DNA from: Mumia sp. ZJ1417
GTDB lineage: Bacteria; Actinomycetota; Actinomycetes; Propionibacteriales; Nocardioidaceae
Assembly (NCBI RefSeq): GCF_014127285.1
Contig: NZ_CP059901.1
Coordinates: forward strand, 2,232,001-2,296,000
Direction: 5' to 3'
Length of the DNA: 64,000 nucleotides
Shown: positions 42,124 through 51,721 of the stretch, one piece after another
How positions within the stretch are numbered: position 1 is the stretch's first letter
How the letters are laid out: each line of letters starts with the position of its first letter
Notes under the pieces: generated by a model
Seen by the model: only the letters and a program-made list of their open reading frames with translations
What the model was told of the DNA's origin: nothing
Databases searched by the model: none
Position numbers and translations under genes: made by a program

Positions 42124-43983
42124 TCACAGGCGCGCGAGGGTGTCCGCGGCGATCGCCTCGCCCGTCAGCCCCATCCGCTCGAGCAGCACGTCGCGCTTGG
42201 CGTGGTCGAAGAACTCCTGCGTGACGCCGTGAATGCGGACGGGCGTACGAACGTCGGCGTCGGCGAGCATCTGGGTGAGGACCGACCCCATGCCGCCCAC
42301 GCGGCCGCCGTCCTCGACGGTGACCAGAAGGCGGTGACGGGCGGCGATCTCGACGAGCGCCGGGTCGAGCGGCTTGACCCACCGCGGGTCGACCACCGTG
42401 ACTCCGACGCCCTCGGCGCGCAGCCGCGCGGCCGCGTCGAGCGCCTGGCGGACCATCGGGCCCGCCGCGACGATCAGGACGTCGTCGTCGCCCTCGCGGA
42501 AGAGGACGTCGCTCCGGCCGACGGTGCCGATGGCCTCGATGTCGCCGGGCACGCCACCCTTGGGGAACCGGACGACAGTCGGCGCGTCGTCGACCGTGAC
42601 CGCCTCGCGCAGCAGCTCACGCAGGCGGGCGCCGTCGCGGGGTGCGGCCAGGCTCAGGGTTGGCACGACCTGCAGGATCGACATGTCCCACATGCCGTTG
42701 TGGCTCGGGCCGTCGTCGCCGGTGACGCCCGCGCGGTCGAGCACGAACGTGACGCCGCACTTGTGCAGCGCCACGTCGAGGAGCACCTGGTCGAACGCCC
42801 GGTTGAGGAAGGTCGCGTACACCGCGACGACGGGGTGCAGCCCGCCCATCGCAAGCCCAGCGGCGCTGGTCACGGCATGCTGCTCGGCGATGCCGACGTC
42901 GTACGTGCGCTCGGGGAACTTGTCGGCGAACGCGTCGAGACCCGTCGGGGACAGCATCGCGGCGGTGATCGCGACGACGTCCGGCCGCTCGTCACCGATG
43001 CGGACCAGCTCGTCGCGGAACACCGACGTCCAGGAGGTCGGCTCGACCGCGAGCGCCTCGCCGGTCAGGCGGTCGAACGCCTTGGCCTGGTGCATCTGGT
43101 CTTCTTCGTTGGCGACCGCGATCTGGTAGCCCTGGCCCTTGGTCGTGATGACGTGGACGATGGCGGGTCCGCCGTACGTCTTTGCCTGCGCGAGCGCCTT
43201 CTCGACGGCAGGGCGGTCGTGGCCGTCGATCGGCCCGACGTACTTGAGACCGAGGTCTTCGAACATCCCCTGCGGGTAGAGCGCGTCCTTGAGGCCCTTC
43301 TTGATCGCGTGCAGCGCCTCGTATGCGGTCTGGCCGACGATGTTGGAGTTGGAGAGCCGCTCGCGTACGGCCTTGAGCGCGGGCTCGTAGCGCGGATTGG
43401 TGCGCAGCCGTCCGAGGTGGTTGGCGAGCCCGCCGACGGTGGGTCGGTAGGAGCGCCCGTTGTCGTTGACGACCACCACGAGGCGCCGGTCGGCGTCGGC
43501 GGCGATGTTGTTGAGCGCCTCCCAGGCCATGCCTCCGGTGAGCGCGCCGTCGCCGATCACCGCGACCACGTGGTCGGGACGACCCTGGACGGTGTTGGCC
43601 TTGGCGAGGCCGTCGGCGTACGACAGGCTCGTCGAGGCGTGGGAGTTCTCGACGACGTCGTGCGGGGACTCGGCCTGGCTCGGGTAGCCCGACAGGCCGC
43701 CCTCCATCCGCAGCCGCTCGAACTGGGCGGCACGACCGGTGAGCATCTTGTGGACGTACGCCTGGTGGCCGGTGTCGAAGATGACCCGGTCACGCGGCGA
43801 GTCGAACACGCGGTGGATCGCCATCGTCAGCTCGACGACCCCCAGGTTGGGGCCGAGGTGGCCCCCGTGGGTGGCGACCGCGACGATCAGGCGCTCGCGG
43901 ATCTCCTCGGCGAGCGCATCCAGCTCGGCATCGGTGAGATCCCTCAGATCGCTCGGCTGGCTGATCTGATCGAGCGTGCTCAT
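42124..43983 (-). CDS. dxs: 1-deoxy-D-xylulose-5-phosphate synthase
   Basis: First enzyme of the MEP isoprenoid pathway, thiamine diphosphate dependent. The ATG at 43983 follows GGAGGACC and gives 619 residues, the family length; the longer open frame upstream is not used. Seen: [16 protein letters not shown], the cofactor motif [18 protein letters not shown], and [15 protein letters not shown] with the catalytic Glu. A TAAGAT box (44021-44016, minus strand) is a plausible -10, giving a leader of about 25 nt. Confidence 0.96.
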   Translation of the reverse strand: MSTLDQISQPSDLRDLTDAELDALAEEIRERLIVAVATHGGHLGPNLGVVELTMAIHRVFDSPRDRVIFDTGHQAYVHKMLTGRAAQFERLRMEGGLSGYPSQAESPHDVVENSHASTSLSYADGLAKANTVQGRPDHVVAVIGDGALTGGMAWEALNNIAADADRRLVVVVNDNGRSYRPTVGGLANHLGRLRTNPRYEPALKAVRERLSNSNIVGQTAYEALHAIKKGLKDALYPQGMFEDLGLKYVGPIDGHDRPAVEKALAQAKTYGGPAIVHVITTKGQGYQIAVANEEDQMHQAKAFDRLTGEALAVEPTSWTSVFRDELVRIGDERPDVVAITAAMLSPTGLDAFADKFPERTYDVGIAEQHAVTSAAGLAMGGLHPVVAVYATFLNRAFDQVLLDVALHKCGVTFVLDRAGVTGDDGPSHNGMWDMSILQVVPTLSLAAPRDGARLRELLREAVTVDDAPTVVRFPKGGVPGDIEAIGTVGRSDVLFREGDDDVLIVAAGPMVRQALDAAARLRAEGVGVTVVDPRWVKPLDPALVEIAARHRLLVTVEDGGRVGGMGSVLTQMLADADVRTPVRIHGVTQEFFDHAKRDVLLERMGLTGEAIAADTLARL

Positions 43984-44050
43984 GGTCCTCCGCGGGTGTG
44001 GGTGGGCGTCATTCGATCTTAGGCCATGGCACCTACCCGCCCGCCGACCG

Positions 44051-45208
44051 TCAGTCTGCGGTGGCGCCCCGAGCGACCGTGCGAAGGTCGGCGACCTCCG
44101 TCTCGAGCACCGCCTCGACCGCCGGCAGGGCATCGGCGACCGCGTCCTCGGACGGCGCCCGCTCCCCCGGCAGCGGCACGATCTCCACGTCGACACGGCT
44201 GCCGCGCGGGATGAGCCGCCACTGGGCGACCAGCCGCGTCCCGTCGAGCACGACCGGGGTCGTGGTGCCGTTGACGCGGTTGAAGACGTGCCGCTGGTTG
44301 TCGAGGGCGGTGAACCGTGCGCGCTCCGGGCCCGTCCCCTCGTAGCCGAGCATCACGCCGTCGAACTCCGGGAGCAGCCGCAGCCCGCCGGCATAGTCGC
44401 TGCCGTCGGGGGCGCCGGCCAGATCGAGATAGGTGCGCCCCTCGGGCCCTTCGTAGGTGACGACCTCGTCGCCGAGCGCGGCGATCGCCGCGTCGACCGG
44501 GCGCAGCTTGTCACCCAGCCACCACGCGACGTCGCGCCGGGTCGCGGGACCGTACGCGCCGAGGTGGACGCGGACGAGCTCGCGGCGCGCGACCTCAGGG
44601 GCGAGCGACGGGTCGATGCCGGTCAGCGCCGCGGACGAGCGGTAGAGCGTGTCGGTGCGGGTGTGCCACCGCCGGTCGGGCGGGCGACGGACGAGCCACG
44701 GCGCACCGCGCAGCAGGTTGCGGGCGTACGAGTCGGCGACCGTGCCATGCCCCTCCGACTCCTGGGACGCGAGCCAGTCGGCGACGTGGGCGATGAGGTC
44801 GTCGCGCTCGCGCCACTCGTCGCTCGCGTAGTCCCGGGTGCGGGCGCGGACCTCGTCGGGGCCGATCTGGTCGAGCGCGAGACCCTTGGCCAACGCCTTG
44901 TCGAGCCACACCGACGTCACCGCGGACGACCACGCGTGGTGCTGCGGCGTCGAGGAGTGGACCGTGCCGCGCAGGGTCGTCCCCTTGACCAGCGCGTACG
45001 AGTCGAACGCCTCGACCACCGTCTCGTGAGTGACGCCGGGCAGCCGCGAGGCCGCGAAGAGGAACGCGGCCCGCGGGACCTGGGTCTGGACCGGCCCCAG
45101 CGCGTCGTACAGAGCGACCAGGTCGGTGACCGCGGTGCCGGTCGGGGCCGGGAACTGGCGCGCGAGGGTGCGGAGCGCCAGGTCGTCCGGTGCGAGACGG
45201 GCGGTCAT
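44051..45208 (-). CDS. AlkZ-like winged-helix DNA glycosylase-family protein (QxQ type)
   Basis: 385-residue member of the winged-helix DNA-binding family (HTH_42) that includes AlkZ and YcaQ glycosylases, which remove bulky alkyl or crosslinked bases. The diagnostic QxQ pair appears as [14 protein letters not shown] near residues 39-52. RRLVRPPDRRW-type basic loops follow, and the C-terminal part has [14 protein letters not shown] and [11 protein letters not shown]. Activity is inferred from the motif. GGAGG lies nine bases before the ATG; its complement overlaps the start of the divergent HIT gene. Confidence 0.8.
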   Translation of the reverse strand: MTARLAPDDLALRTLARQFPAPTGTAVTDLVALYDALGPVQTQVPRAAFLFAASRLPGVTHETVVEAFDSYALVKGTTLRGTVHSSTPQHHAWSSAVTSVWLDKALAKGLALDQIGPDEVRARTRDYASDEWRERDDLIAHVADWLASQESEGHGTVADSYARNLLRGAPWLVRRPPDRRWHTRTDTLYRSSAALTGIDPSLAPEVARRELVRVHLGAYGPATRRDVAWWLGDKLRPVDAAIAALGDEVVTYEGPEGRTYLDLAGAPDGSDYAGGLRLLPEFDGVMLGYEGTGPERARFTALDNQRHVFNRVNGTTTPVVLDGTRLVAQWRLIPRGSRVDVEIVPLPGERAPSEDAVADALPAVEAVLETEVADLRTVARGATAD

Positions 45209-45222
45209 GGTGTGATGCCTCC

Positions 45223-45651
45223 ATGTCTGGGACGTACGACGCGTCGTGCACGTTCTGCCGCGTCGTCACGGGAGAGCTCGACGCCCCCATCGTGTACGAG
45301 GACACCGACACGATCGGCTTCCTGGACCATCGTCCCGTCTTCAAGGGTCACGTCCTCGTCGCTCCGCGCGACCACGTCGTGACGCTCCCCGACCTCCCGG
45401 CGGAGCGGCTCGGCCCGTACTTCGGCGTCGTGCAGCACGTCGCGCGCAACCTGCCCGAGGTCGTCGGGGCGCAGGGGACGTGGGTCGCCGAGAACAACGT
45501 CGTGTCGCAGTCCGTCCCGCACCTGCACGTCCACGTCGTTCCGCGGACCAAGGGCGACGGGCTGCGCGGGTTCTTCTGGCCGCGCACGAAGTACGCCGCG
45601 GGCGAGGCCGACGACTACGCCGCCCGCATCCGCGCCGCGCTCGCTCGTTGA
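45223..45651 (+). CDS. HIT-family nucleotide hydrolase/transferase
   Basis: 142-residue histidine triad protein. The catalytic motif is VPHLHVHVVPR (HxHxH) near residues 101-111, with the zinc-type N-terminal CTFCRVVTGE. HIT proteins cleave nucleotide phosphoramidates or AMP adducts. Only 14 bp separate its ATG from the divergent glycosylase ATG, and there is no Shine-Dalgarno; TGTGAT six bases upstream is a weak leaderless pattern. Confidence 0.92.
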   Translation: MSGTYDASCTFCRVVTGELDAPIVYEDTDTIGFLDHRPVFKGHVLVAPRDHVVTLPDLPAERLGPYFGVVQHVARNLPEVVGAQGTWVAENNVVSQSVPHLHVHVVPRTKGDGLRGFFWPRTKYAAGEADDYAARIRAALAR

Positions 45652-45676
45652 CGAACGTAAGTCGGCAAAGGTTCGG

Positions 45677-45691
45677 TACGGTGAAGCGGTG
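45677..45691 (+). promoter_or_regulatory. Leaderless -10 of the fic gene
   Basis: TACGGT (45677-45682) is followed by six bases and the GTG start (45689) with no Shine-Dalgarno. I see no good -35 at normal spacing. Confidence 0.45.
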
Positions 45692-46915
45692 GGCAAGGAT
45701 TGGCCAGCGGTGTCGTACGAGGCGCACCCCTGGACGCGCCTGCCGGCGTACGGGGTCTCACGCGCGCGGCTGCGACGTCACTCCCAGCCGTACCAGGCGG
45801 CCGTCCTCTCCCCGATCGCCACGCTCCCCGTACGCCTCGACGCCGCTGTCCTCGCGGAGGCCGAGGAGGCCACCACGGCCATCGCCCGCTTCGACGCCGG
45901 GCTCTCGCACGCCTTCGGCGACGGCGACCACGCCAACACCCTCGGCGAGATCGGCCCCCTCTCCGCCCTGCTCCTGCGGACGGAGTCGGCGTCGTCGTCG
46001 CGGATCGAGCACGTCGACGCCGACGCCCGCCAGCTCGCGCTCGCCGAGATCGGCGCCGCTTCCTCGCCCGACGCCCGACTGGTGGTCCGCAACGTGGAGG
46101 CGATGCGCGCCGCGCTCGCGCTCGCCGACTCCCTCGACGCCGATGCGCTCCTCACCCTCCACCGCACGCTGCTCGGCGACACCGACCCGCGCGGCGCCGG
46201 CCGCTGGCGGAGCGAGCAGGTCTGGGTCGGCGGTTCCTCGTACGGCCCCCACGACGCCGAGTTCGTTCCGCCGCACCACACGCGCGTCGAGGCCTCGATC
46301 GACGACCTCGTGCGCTTCGTCCGCCGCGACGACGTCCCGGTGATGGCGCAGGTCGCGATCGCGCACGCACAGTTCGAGACGATCCACCCCTTCACCGACG
46401 GCAACGGCCGTACGGGGCGCGCACTGATCCACGCGATGCTGCGGAGCAAAGCCGTCACCGAACGCGTCTCCGTCCCGATCTCGAGCGGACTGGTGGGCGA
46501 GCCCCGCCGCTACTTCGCGGCACTCGGGTCCTATCGCGACGGCGACCCCGCGCCGGTCGTCGCCGAGCTCGCCGCCGCGACGCTGCGCGCGGTCGACAAC
46601 GGACGCAGGTTGGTCGCCGACCTCGTAGGCCTGCGCGCCCGCTGGGCCGAGCGGGTGGTCGCGCGGCGGCACGCGGCCGTGCACCGGATGCCTGCCGTGC
46701 TCGTCCGCCACCCCGCGCTCGACAACGCGCTGGTCGCGCGCGAGCTCGGGGTCAGCGACGTCGCCGCGCAGGGGGCGATCGACCGCCTGGTCGAGGCGAG
46801 TGTCCTCGTCCAGGTCGGCAGCGGCGCCCGCAACCGCGTCTGGCAGTGCCCGGAGGTCATCGACGCGCTCGACGCCTTCGCGACACGGGCCGCTCGGCGC
46901 CCGACGCGCGACTGA
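45689..46915 (+). CDS. Fic-family protein (AMP transferase type)
   Basis: 408-residue Fic protein, a family that usually attaches AMP to target side chains. The core motif HPFTDGNGRTGR begins at H233, with all catalytic residues. Upstream, SSSRIEH near residue 108-114 corresponds to the inhibitory helix motif (S/T)xxxE(G/N), but with His in the last position. A C-terminal winged-helix domain follows (NALVARELGVSDVAAQGAIDRLV), which suggests DNA binding or autoregulation. Its 3' end overlaps the convergent MFS gene by 59 bp. Confidence 0.9.
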   Translation: MGKDWPAVSYEAHPWTRLPAYGVSRARLRRHSQPYQAAVLSPIATLPVRLDAAVLAEAEEATTAIARFDAGLSHAFGDGDHANTLGEIGPLSALLLRTESASSSRIEHVDADARQLALAEIGAASSPDARLVVRNVEAMRAALALADSLDADALLTLHRTLLGDTDPRGAGRWRSEQVWVGGSSYGPHDAEFVPPHHTRVEASIDDLVRFVRRDDVPVMAQVAIAHAQFETIHPFTDGNGRTGRALIHAMLRSKAVTERVSVPISSGLVGEPRRYFAALGSYRDGDPAPVVAELAAATLRAVDNGRRLVADLVGLRARWAERVVARRHAAVHRMPAVLVRHPALDNALVARELGVSDVAAQGAIDRLVEASVLVQVGSGARNRVWQCPEVIDALDAFATRAARRPTRD

Positions 46916-48128
46916 ACCCCCGTACGGCGGGGTGGGTGACCGACACCGCGATCACGCCGGCCGCGCCGAGCAGACCCCCGGACACGAGGGCGACCTCGGG
47001 CGACGAGAACCCGGCGACCACTCCCCCTCGGGCGTTGCCGAGGTCGGGTCCTGCGACGCCGACGACGTGCTCGACCGACGACACCCGTCCGCGCTGCTCG
47101 TCGGTGGTCGCGACCTGGGTGACGACGCCGCGGGCGATCACCGCGAAGGTGTCGGCCGCACCCGCCACGGCCAGTGCCGCCAACGCGGGCAGCAGCCACA
47201 GGGACGCGCCAAACGCCGCGACGCCGAGGCACCAGACGGTCGCCGCCACGACCATCGTGCGTCCCGGACGCGCACCGCGCGTGACGACCCCGGAAGCGAG
47301 TCCGCCGACGATGCCGCCGGCCCCGACGGCCGAGAGCATGAGCCCCGTGATCGCCGGGTCGCCGTCGAACCGGGCGTCGACGACCACCGGGAACAGCGCC
47401 ACTGGCATCACGAGGACCGTCGCGAGCACGTCGGTGAGGACGGCTCCCCGCAGGAGCGCCGAACGCGCGACGTACTGCAGCCCGGCGAGGACCGCGGCAC
47501 GCTCTCCACGCTCGGCCACCCCCCTCGGCGAGACCGCCGGCAGACCTCGCGTCACCAGCCACGCGACGACCATCAGGACGGCCTGGACGGCGAAGGCCAC
47601 CTCCGCTCCGCCGTACGCGACGAGCACGCCACCGACCGCCGGGCCGACGAGCATCGCGACCTGGAAACCCACGTGGGTGAGCGCGACTCCGGCGGCGACC
47701 TCGCCAGGCGGGAGCAGCCTGGCGATCAGGGCGCGTCGCGCCGGCGCACCGAGGGCGCCGAGGCCCGCCTGCAGCGCGACGAGCGCCAGGACGAGCAGGA
47801 GCGAGCGCATCCCGTACGCCGCCTGCGCGGCGAGAGCCACCGCGAACGCCGCGCCACCCGCCGTCGTCGCGAGCACGACGCTCCGCCGGTCGTACGAGTC
47901 GGCGAGGGCGCCGCCGTACAGCCCGAGGACCACCATCGGGACCGCGTGCGCGAGGCCGAGCGTCCCCATCATCGCGGCGCTGCCCGTGAGGTCCCAGACC
48001 AGCTGGAGCAGGGCGACCAGACCGAGCTGACCTCCGAAGGCGCTCAGGAGCCCACCTGCCCACAGGCGCCGGAACGCCGGTCCTCGTCTGAGCGGGGCGA
48101 GGTCGAGCAGCCCCGCCCGGGCGCTCAT
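46857..48128 (-). CDS. MFS transporter (EntS/multidrug type)
   Basis: 423-residue major facilitator with about 12 helices. The loop 2-3 motif appears as GLYGGALADSYDRRSVVL. The layout resembles EntS/YbdA-like exporters (FRRLWAGGLLSAFGGQL at the N-terminus). The ATG overlaps the stop of the MarR gene by 4 bp, so it is translated with its likely repressor. Its last 59 bp run antisense to the end of fic. Confidence 0.9.
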   Translation of the reverse strand: MSARAGLLDLAPLRRGPAFRRLWAGGLLSAFGGQLGLVALLQLVWDLTGSAAMMGTLGLAHAVPMVVLGLYGGALADSYDRRSVVLATTAGGAAFAVALAAQAAYGMRSLLLVLALVALQAGLGALGAPARRALIARLLPPGEVAAGVALTHVGFQVAMLVGPAVGGVLVAYGGAEVAFAVQAVLMVVAWLVTRGLPAVSPRGVAERGERAAVLAGLQYVARSALLRGAVLTDVLATVLVMPVALFPVVVDARFDGDPAITGLMLSAVGAGGIVGGLASGVVTRGARPGRTMVVAATVWCLGVAAFGASLWLLPALAALAVAGAADTFAVIARGVVTQVATTDEQRGRVSSVEHVVGVAGPDLGNARGGVVAGFSSPEVALVSGGLLGAAGVIAVSVTHPAVRGFSRASGAERPVSRRRRARR

Positions 48129-48601
48129 CGCGCGAGCTCGTCGGGCAGGTGCGCCGCGACCCGGTCACGGAACGGCCGATGCCTCAGCGCCGCCTCGAGG
48201 TCGGCGACGACCCCGATGAGCGAGTACGGGACCTCGGCGTCGAGCTCGGCGAGGGCTCGCTCGGTCGCGCGCCACTCCGCCTCGAGCAGCGGCACGAGCG
48301 CGCGTCCGTGCGCGGTGAGGCTGACGAGCCTCGTACGGGCGTCCGGTCCGGGCGAGGTCTCAACGAGGCCGTCGGCGCGCAGGATCGCGACCGTCTGGCT
48401 GGCCGCGGAGTGGGTGACACCGACGGCCTCCGCGAGTGCGCGGATCGACATCGGACCAGCGTGCGCAAGCTTGATGACCGGCTTCGTCAGCCGGGGGCGT
48501 ACGGCAAGGCCTCGCTCACGGTAGAGCGCGGTCAGCTCGGCGTCCATCGCGTCCTGCAGCGCGCGCAGCGGTTGCCAGAAGTTCTCGTCGGTGGGGTCCA
48601 C
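48125..48601 (-). CDS. MarR-family transcriptional regulator
   Basis: 158-residue winged-helix regulator starting at the GTG at 48601, which has TACGGT (48613-48608) exactly six bases upstream. A TTG at 48628 is in frame but lies inside the operator. The wing-helix contains PMSIRALAEAVGVTHSAASQTVAILRADGLV near residues 47-76, with the DARTRLVSLTAHG wing. It forms an operon with the MFS exporter and most likely represses it and itself. Confidence 0.92.
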   Translation of the reverse strand: MDPTDENFWQPLRALQDAMDAELTALYRERGLAVRPRLTKPVIKLAHAGPMSIRALAEAVGVTHSAASQTVAILRADGLVETSPGPDARTRLVSLTAHGRALVPLLEAEWRATERALAELDAEVPYSLIGVVADLEAALRHRPFRDRVAAHLPDELAR

Positions 48602-48613
48602 AAGACAACCGTA

Positions 48614-48635
48614 ACAGCACTTATACAAGTGCTGT
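48614..48635. promoter_or_regulatory. Operator of the marR-MFS operon
   Basis: ACAGCACTT (48614-48622) and AAGTGCTGT (48627-48635) form a perfect 9-bp palindrome with a 4-nt centre, size and symmetry typical of MarR sites. It abuts the -10 (48613-48608), so bound repressor would cover the promoter. This also lies at the far end of the flavin reductase gene (stop at 48643), between the two genes. Confidence 0.75.
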
Positions 48636-48642
48636 CACGTCG

Positions 48643-49158
48643 TCAGCCGAGGTCGAGATAGCGCCCACGCACATGGGTGAGCGCGGGCCCGTCCTCCCCG
48701 ATCTCGACATGCTCCACGACACCCTCGACGAGCAGCGGCCACCCGACCTGACGCGGCTCCACGGCGACCCGCGCCCCGAGCCACGCAACCGCCGACTCCA
48801 GCACGGGCCCGAACAGGGTCTGCCGCCACACACCCAGCGTGAACACGCCACCCGGCGCCGGCGCCGTCCCGGCGAACGGGTCGGCGAGCGCGCGGTCACG
48901 GGCGCCGAGCACGTTGACGACGAACGGTCCGCCCACCTCGAGCGTGTCGGCAAGGTCGCTGTCCTCGTCGACGAGCAGCAGGACGCGTGCCGGTGCACCG
49001 TCGGCCACCACCACCGACGAGACGGTCAGGCCGACACGAGTACGGCCCTCTCCGGCGGTGCAGAGCGTGACCGCCTGCGGGAGCCGGCCGCGCAGCCGCC
49101 TGAGCGGGTCGCGCTCGCCCTCCGGCGGGAGGAACGGGTGGTCGGAATGGATGGTCAC
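48643..49158 (-). CDS. Flavin reductase-like (FMN-binding) protein
   Basis: 171-residue split-barrel flavin reductase domain protein. LPQAVTLCTAGEGRTRVGLTVSSVVVADGAP matches the FMN-binding start of the family in two halves around GLTVSSV, and FVVNVLGARDRALADPFAG is the conserved second block. Such proteins supply reduced flavin to monooxygenases; no partner gene is adjacent. The GTG start has TACGCT (49170-49165) exactly six bases upstream and no Shine-Dalgarno, so it is probably leaderless. Confidence 0.88.
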   Translation of the reverse strand: MTIHSDHPFLPPEGERDPLRRLRGRLPQAVTLCTAGEGRTRVGLTVSSVVVADGAPARVLLLVDEDSDLADTLEVGGPFVVNVLGARDRALADPFAGTAPAPGGVFTLGVWRQTLFGPVLESAVAWLGARVAVEPRQVGWPLLVEGVVEHVEIGEDGPALTHVRGRYLDLG

Positions 49159-49223
49159 GCCGTCAGCGTACGATCCGTCGACGTTCCGCGTGATCTGTCA
49201 CCGAGGTCGGCCAGGATGGGCTG

Positions 49224-50423
49224 GTGCACCTCACGGATGAGCAACGCCGTCGACGACTGGTCGTCCAGCATCGGGTCGGTCACACCATGGCCCCTCGATC
49301 CCCGCGCGTCGAGGACGTCGTCTCCGACCTTCTCGTCCTGCACGCGACGGACCCCGCCACGGTCTACCTCTCCGTGCTCGCCCGCGCACCCGGACTCACC
49401 CGCGACGACATCCGCACGGCGATGTACGAACGCCGCGACCTCGTGCGCGTCCTCGCGATGCGCCGCACACTGTTCGTCGCCGGTCGTGACGACGTGCCGG
49501 CGATCCACGCCGGCGCGAGCCTCGGGGTCGCCCGCATGCTGCGCACGCGACTCCTCAAGGAGCTCGTCAAGACCCCGACCGACCCTGAGGTGCCCGACCC
49601 GCAGGCGTGGCTCGCCGGGGTCGAACGCGGGGTCGACGCCGTGCTCCGTACGGCCGCGCGCGACGGCAGAACCCTGTCCGGCGCCGAGATCAGCACAGCC
49701 GTCCCCGCGCTACGCACCGCCCTGCTCCCGACGACCGACAAGGCGTGGGACGTCCGCCGTACGGTCACGTCCCAGACGCTCGCCCTGCTGTCCGCTGAGG
49801 GCCGGATCGTCCGCACCGAGCCGCGCGGCAGTTGGACGTCGCGCCACCACGCCTGGGCCCCGATCGAGTCGTGGTTCCCCGACGGCATTCCCGAGCTCCC
49901 CGAGGCCGACGCCCGTACGCTCCTCGCGCGGCGCTGGCTCGAGGCCTTCGGCCCCGCGACGCCCGACGACCTCCAGTGGTGGACCGGCTGGAACAAGACG
50001 CACACCCGTGCCGCGCTCGCCAGGCTCGATCTCGTCGAGGTGACGCTCGCCGAGGGGCCCGGCATCATGCTCCCCGGCATCGAGATCCCCGATGCCGCGG
50101 CAGCGCCCGGCGCCGCGCTGCTCCCCGCGCTCGACCCGACGCCGATGGGCTGGAAGCACCGCACCTGGTATCTCGGCGAGCACCGCGAGCGCCTGTTCGA
50201 CCGCATGGGCAACATCGGTCCCACCGTCTGGTGGGACGGTCGCGTCGTCGGCGGATGGGCCGTACGTGCCGGCGGCGAGGTCGTGCACCGGCTCCTCGAG
50301 GACGTCGGCACCGACGCAGCCGCCGCCGTCGCCGCGGAGGCCGAGCGCCTGCAGGTGCTGCTCGATGCCGCGACCTTCACACCGAGCTTCCCGACGCCGC
50401 TCGACAAGGAGCTGCGGGCGTGA
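49224..50423 (+). CDS. AlkZ-like winged-helix DNA-binding protein (HxT/D type)
   Basis: 399-residue second member of the HTH_42/AlkZ-like family in this window. Where the QxQ pair of AlkZ would be it has LLVLHATDPATVYLS, the variant found in another branch of the family. Later parts show LLSAEGRIVRTEPRGSWTSRHH and the C-terminal WDGRVVGGWAVRAGGEVV. Glycosylase activity is less certain than for the 44051-45208 protein. GTG start; weak CAGGAT box six bases upstream. It converges on the ROK gene with a 1-bp gap. Confidence 0.8.
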   Translation: MHLTDEQRRRRLVVQHRVGHTMAPRSPRVEDVVSDLLVLHATDPATVYLSVLARAPGLTRDDIRTAMYERRDLVRVLAMRRTLFVAGRDDVPAIHAGASLGVARMLRTRLLKELVKTPTDPEVPDPQAWLAGVERGVDAVLRTAARDGRTLSGAEISTAVPALRTALLPTTDKAWDVRRTVTSQTLALLSAEGRIVRTEPRGSWTSRHHAWAPIESWFPDGIPELPEADARTLLARRWLEAFGPATPDDLQWWTGWNKTHTRAALARLDLVEVTLAEGPGIMLPGIEIPDAAAAPGAALLPALDPTPMGWKHRTWYLGEHRERLFDRMGNIGPTVWWDGRVVGGWAVRAGGEVVHRLLEDVGTDAAAAVAAEAERLQVLLDAATFTPSFPTPLDKELRA

Positions 50424-50424
50424 C

Positions 50425-51663
50425 TCAGGCGGACGCGACGCGCACCCGGTGGACGGCCTGCTCCGCCGAGGCGACGACCAGCAACGGGTCGCTCATCATG
50501 GCCCCGAACGCGAGCTCGCCCGCCCCGACCAGCACCGAGTCGCGCCCGAGCCCTGGCAGAAGCACCTCCGTACGCCGGTCGGCGGCATCGAGGGTCCCGT
50601 GCCGCACCTCGGCGTCGACGTCGGCACCCACCGCCGGATAGAGCGCGCTCAGCAGGCCGCCGAGGATGACGACCTGTGGGTCGAAGATGTTGATCAGGTT
50701 CGTGATGCCGACACCCAGCATCCGGCCGACCTCGCGCAGCGGGTCCGAGGGCGTACGAACGTCCTCCAGCAGGGCGACGAGGTGCGCGATGTCGTGCGAG
50801 GGGGTCCCGAGCGCGTCGGCGACGGCGACCGCGCCGATCTCGGTCTCCCAGCAGCCGAGGTTGCCGCAGCGGCAGCGTCGGCCACCGGCCGAGACCCGCA
50901 TGTGCCCGACCTCGCCGGCGTAGCCGACGGTGCCCAGCAGGCTCCGACCACGCGTGATCAGCCCACCGCCGACTCCCACGTCGCCGCTGAGGTAGACGAC
51001 GTCCGACATCCCGCGAGCGACACCGCGGGCATGCTCGGCCAGGACTCCGAGGTTGGCGTCGTTGCCGATGACCACCGGGATCTCGCCTCCGATGCGCTCC
51101 TGCACGAGCTCGCTGAAGGCGACGTCCGACCACCCGAGGTTGGGCGCGTAGTGGATGCGCCCGTCCTCGGTGGAGACGATGCCCGGCATGCCTACGCCGA
51201 CCCCGACGAGCAGAGTGTCGGCAGGGACGTCGACGAGGAGGTCGGCCGCCGTACGGACGACCTGGTCGGCAACCTGGGCGGGCGACGCACCGATCTCCAC
51301 GGACACGGACCGGCGTCCGTGGACGGTGCCGCCGAGGCCGATCCGGGCCACCTCGATGCTCTCGACCCGCAGCTCGACGGCGACCACGCACACGTGCCGC
51401 TCACCGGGGCGTACGTGCAGCGAGGGGCGTCCTGCTCCCTGACGGTCGCCGCGAGGCGACGCCTGAGCGACGACGCCGAGTCGCTCGAGCTCACCGACCA
51501 ACGCCGCGATCGTGGACCGGTTGAGGCCCATCCGGATCGTCAGGTCGGCGCGTGACACGTCGGCGTCGCGATGCACGTGACCGAGCAAGGTGCCGAGGTT
51601 GTGGCGGCGTACCGCCTCCTGGTTGGCACCCTTGCCGATCGGTCGCTGCTGCTGCAGTGGCAC
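50425..51663 (-). CDS. ROK-family transcriptional regulator
   Basis: 412-residue ROK repressor. The N-terminal winged helix (about residues 18-75) contains LTIRMGLNRSTIAALVGELERLG, and the ROK domain has a DxGxT-like start, EVGHMRVSAGGRRCRCGNLGCWE with the zinc-binding CxCGxxGCxE, and GGLLSALYPAVG. The GTG at 51663 follows GAGGAGGGG. Such proteins sense sugars and control their uptake genes, but no sugar transporter is near. A palindrome at 51722-51747 is its likely operator. Confidence 0.92.
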   Translation of the reverse strand: MPLQQQRPIGKGANQEAVRRHNLGTLLGHVHRDADVSRADLTIRMGLNRSTIAALVGELERLGVVAQASPRGDRQGAGRPSLHVRPGERHVCVVAVELRVESIEVARIGLGGTVHGRRSVSVEIGASPAQVADQVVRTAADLLVDVPADTLLVGVGVGMPGIVSTEDGRIHYAPNLGWSDVAFSELVQERIGGEIPVVIGNDANLGVLAEHARGVARGMSDVVYLSGDVGVGGGLITRGRSLLGTVGYAGEVGHMRVSAGGRRCRCGNLGCWETEIGAVAVADALGTPSHDIAHLVALLEDVRTPSDPLREVGRMLGVGITNLINIFDPQVVILGGLLSALYPAVGADVDAEVRHGTLDAADRRTEVLLPGLGRDSVLVGAGELAFGAMMSDPLLVVASAEQAVHRVRVASA

Positions 51664-51721
51664 CGCGCCGCCCCTCCTCGCTGTGGTCGTAGGGCGAGGC
51701 GAAACTAGCACGCCCGGACCT

